Below are positions 61,113-64,000 of a stretch of 64,000 bases of DNA, one piece after another (within the stretch, counting starts at the first letter, position 1; every line of letters starts with the position of its first letter). The notes beneath the pieces are model-generated. The model had not been told where the DNA came from. It saw only the letters and a list, made by a program, of their open reading frames with translations, and ran no database searches. The DNA is from Brachynemurus nebulosus (taxonomy: Eukaryota; Arthropoda; Insecta; Neuroptera; Myrmeleontidae): positions 28,259,608-28,323,607 of the forward strand of contig JAPWDM010000005.1 of the NCBI GenBank assembly GCA_035578155.1. The letters are read 5' to 3'. Made by a program: the position numbers and the translations under genes.

Positions 61113-62073
61113 TATTACCTCATTCAAAACTAAGCTAAATTGAAGGACCACCCCTAGAGGAAACTAACGTTAAAATTTAAGTTGAGATTAAGATTAGGAA
61201 AGCATTACACATAGCATTTCTCAGTGACCAGTGGTTTTTGCAAGAAATTACAAAATTCCCAAGACTTGAGGCATGTGAAGTCTTACCCTACTCTAAATAG
61301 TTCTATAATAATAATCATCCTGTATATAAGTGATGCATGCGTTTATGAATTTCTAATGGTGACCCAACACTGTAGGGTATTATTAATTCATATTTTCATC
61401 GTTGTAATCAATTTATAAACCATAGTGGAAGGTAGTGGGGGATCACTTGGGGACTGAGGAACAGTTCGGGAACGATCATATTTGTTCATATTGTTTCAGT
61501 GTGAAACAAAGTGAAATAATTAACAATAAGCTAATGAATGTTTGTTAATATTGTAATACTGGAAACGTTTTGTTTTTATGCTTTTATGTAGCACCAATTA
61601 TAAATATTACCTAGGTATATTACAAACAGAAATTGGTACTAGTAATGGAAAGGAAATATAAAGGTAACAAGATTAGTTAAAGCTGCATATACTATTTTAG
61701 TATGTTTGCTACTGTCAACAGAAAATATGGTTTTAAAATTTTATTTAGATGGAAATATTTATTGACGCATTTTGCTTAATTTTCTACATTATTATTCAGA
61801 AAGACGAATTGTATTTGCTAAGTCAATTAGGGTTTTGTAGAGTGAGCAGTCAATAGACCAAATTAAACTTTCTTTTATCCAAATTTATTGTGTCTCCAAA
61901 TTCATGGGTTGTCCTACATTGTACTACAACAGTAAATACTTTGTCTATTACTGTGATTCACCTTACTATTTAATTTTTTTTTTCAGCGACCATTACACTA
62001 TCGATAAACCCTGTAGCTTTCTGGTAATCTATAAATTAATATTTACTAACTCGATTAGCTCTTAACAAATTTT

Positions 62074-62112
<39 letters not shown>

Positions 62113-62223
62113 TTAAGAACATTGGACCATTGAAAATTAAGAGAGGTTTTGAAAAGAATATTTCGCAATTAGTTAGTTTTAATTTGCGTAATTATTAATA
62201 GATTTAATATTTAGAAATAACTA
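61113..62223. other. AT-rich sequence with a short (TA)n
   Basis: (TA)n occupies 62076-62110. No gene or bounded element is supported otherwise. Confidence 0.5.
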
Positions 62224-63140
62224 GGAGACTGGGGTAAAGTGGCCATTCTAAGACAAAATGTTGTTTAGTTTGTTTGTTTAAAAAGAAATACAGATTAATA
62301 AGTATTTAGCATATATAGTTGCTTTAGTGCGAAACCAATAGCCATCAACATATCAACAATACCTTTAAAGGTATTTTTGCAATTTTTGTTTTTCGCAACA
62401 TGTGCAAAGTGATCACTTTACCCCACTATGTTGGGTTAAGTGGCCAGGGGTACCCATTTTAACCCAAAAAGAAATCTTGAAGTAATAAACATATTTATAT
62501 ACAAAATCAAACTGTGTTTGTATCATTAATTATATATCAACGCACAGATAAACAGGCGGACATTGAAGTCTCATCATAAGGGTTCCTTTTTCACATTTTT
62601 TCTCGAAACCCTAAAAACTGGTTTCAGGCAATTCATTTGTTTATAAAATATTAAGAACTAAATAAAAGTTCTGAATTTAATATAATATGTTCAAATATTG
62701 TAAGAATTCAATTTGAGCAGTTATCGGAAATACTGACCACTTTGCCCCGCATTATAAGGCTAACCACTTTACCCCGTTAGACACCATTTCGGCAAACTAC
62801 AACTAATTTCAAGAACGAATTTTCTGATTCATCCATAACTATATTATTTTAAAGGTAATAAGACAGAGTTTTTAGCTATCCCAATTAAAAAATTGTATTC
62901 GTAATTAATAAAAAAATAATGAGAATACAACTTAAAACTTACTTTACATAAACACTCGAAAATTCAGAAAAATCGTTATAATTCATACAATCTAGGGAAT
63001 TGATCATTTACGTTTTAATAGAATACTAATGGCTTGCCTACAAGCTAGTATTCACCTTAGCCACAAATTTGGAGTAGTTTTCAGTGAGTAAAGACCAATG
63101 GCCACTTTACCTCCACTGGCCACTTTACTCCAATCTCCCC
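62224..63140. mobile_element. TA-flanked element with reiterated GTAAAGTGGCC motif
   Basis: TA lies at 62222-62223 and 63141-63142. The left end GGAGACTGGGGTAAAGTGGC is mirrored by GCCACTTTACTCCAATCTCC at the right. Further copies of the motif, many inverted, lie near 62411-62452 (GATCACTTTACCCCACTATG), 62736-62748 (ACCACTTTGCCCCGC), 62763-62777 (ACCACTTTACCCCGT) and 63100-63113 (GGCCACTTTACCTC). G-rich ends ending in a GTGGCC word with TA target are like pogo/Tigger families. No transposase is present. Confidence 0.8.
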
Positions 63141-63142
63141 TA

Positions 63143-64000
63143 CTTAATTTCTAACACGTCAACCAGTTTAAGCTCTTCTATATTTTACTTATACTTAACA
63201 TGGAGTCATAAAATAATTTACTTATTCATTGTATATATACAAAAAACATTTCCCATGTTTTTCCGTTATCCAACCAGTAAGTTTTTTATTAACTAGAAAA
63301 AACTACGAATGAAACACAGTAAAAGAAAAACTTGTAATGAAATTTTAAAGAAAAGTAATTTCCATTGTACATTTTGTTAAAAGTAATTTTAGTTACTTTT
63401 TTCTTTTTACTTTCTTTGCGAAAATTTGCATTGCAAAAGAAATAAAATTATAAAAATTAAAAGTATTTTTATGCAATGAAAGACAGCAGCTGTATATACA
63501 CCCATACACACAATAGAATAGTCCGTGTACTAGAACATTCACTACGCTACGGTAGTTATTTTATTCTATTTTATAAAAAACAAGTGAAATTTTTTCTTAG
63601 CTCAGTACAGATAATAAAAATAAAAAATAAAACGTAACAAAGATATATTCCATTACAGTCAAACAGAGTTTACCCATTTTGAGATGTAAAAGGGAAAAGG
63701 GAAAAAACGACATCCGATATGATCTACTGTTGGATAGTTTACTTTGTTTTGCGCTTTCTTCATACTTATTTAGAGTGGATTAATTTATGTGCGTCCTTAA
63801 TATTTGCCGGATTTTGATATCAAAAACTTAGACAATACTGCGAAATGAAGCTATTTGCCGATACAATCGATTCAAAATCTGTAAAAATGCAGCTAGGAAT
63901 TTTATTAGATAATTAGGCAGTTTGTTCTTAGAAAAGAATAGAACATGAATTTGTTTTGAATATAAGAATTATTTAATTTTTTTAACTTTCACTCATAATC
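63143..64000. other. AT-rich intergenic or intronic sequence
   Basis: No supported feature is seen to the end of the window. Confidence 0.5.

Overview
The window looks like AT-rich nuclear DNA from an arthropod, most likely an insect. Recurrent words such as TACCTATA, long (TA)n tracts and dense short DNA transposons would fit a hemipteran such as an aphid relative, but nothing here fixes the species. No complete protein-coding gene can be supported. The longest open frames are translations of (TA)n microsatellites or of transposon arms. Coding traces are limited to a THAP zinc-finger frame (31.5 kb), a Tc1-like transposase C-terminus (41.4-41.6 kb), a PHD-like Cys/His finger (20.0-20.2 kb) and one broken transposon frame (11.8-12.3 kb). 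One GC-richer segment at 54.0-54.4 kb looks like a promoter with a non-coding first exon and a splice donor.

Most of the recognisable sequence is mobile DNA, in four groups. (1) Elements flanked by TTAA that begin GGGG or CCCTAG: 2.7-3.4, 4.3-6.0, 16.8-17.7, 22.2-23.1, 32.9-33.8, 34.4-35.5, 43.5-47.2 and 50.3-51.1 kb. The one at 22.2 kb has piggyBac-type ends. (2) Elements mostly flanked by TA whose terminal motif recurs inside the element, here compared with pogo/Tigger types: 11.5-12.5, 13.05-13.56, 19.5-20.5, 20.9-21.7, 51.8-52.6 and 62.2-63.1 kb. (3) Tc1-like elements: a 1.74 kb foldback at 37.5-39.2 kb, a deleted copy at 41.2-41.8 kb and another at 53.0-53.9 kb. (4) Two families with Helentron/HINE-like architecture, meaning a 5' subterminal repeat, its inverted copy near the 3' end, a terminal hairpin and an internal (TA)n. 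Family 1 is at 39.4-41.1 and 43.8-45.5 kb in opposite orientations. Family 2 is at 15.5-16.2, 48.4-49.0 and 56.6-59.4 kb.

The most informative region is 37-47 kb. There a foldback, a HINE-like element, a Tc1 remnant, a truncated pogo-like end and a TTAA element carrying a second HINE-like copy lie nested or side by side. Internal duplicates preserve the empty sites, so the insertion junctions can be read directly. The second striking region is 56.6-60.4 kb, where a 120-bp unit present once in an ordinary family-2 element has expanded into about 14 tandem units inside one element copy, with three diverged opposite-strand units nearby.

The remainder is AT-rich sequence in which I see no supported feature. 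All coordinates were read by eye, so family boundaries may be off by a few bases and similarity is described qualitatively.
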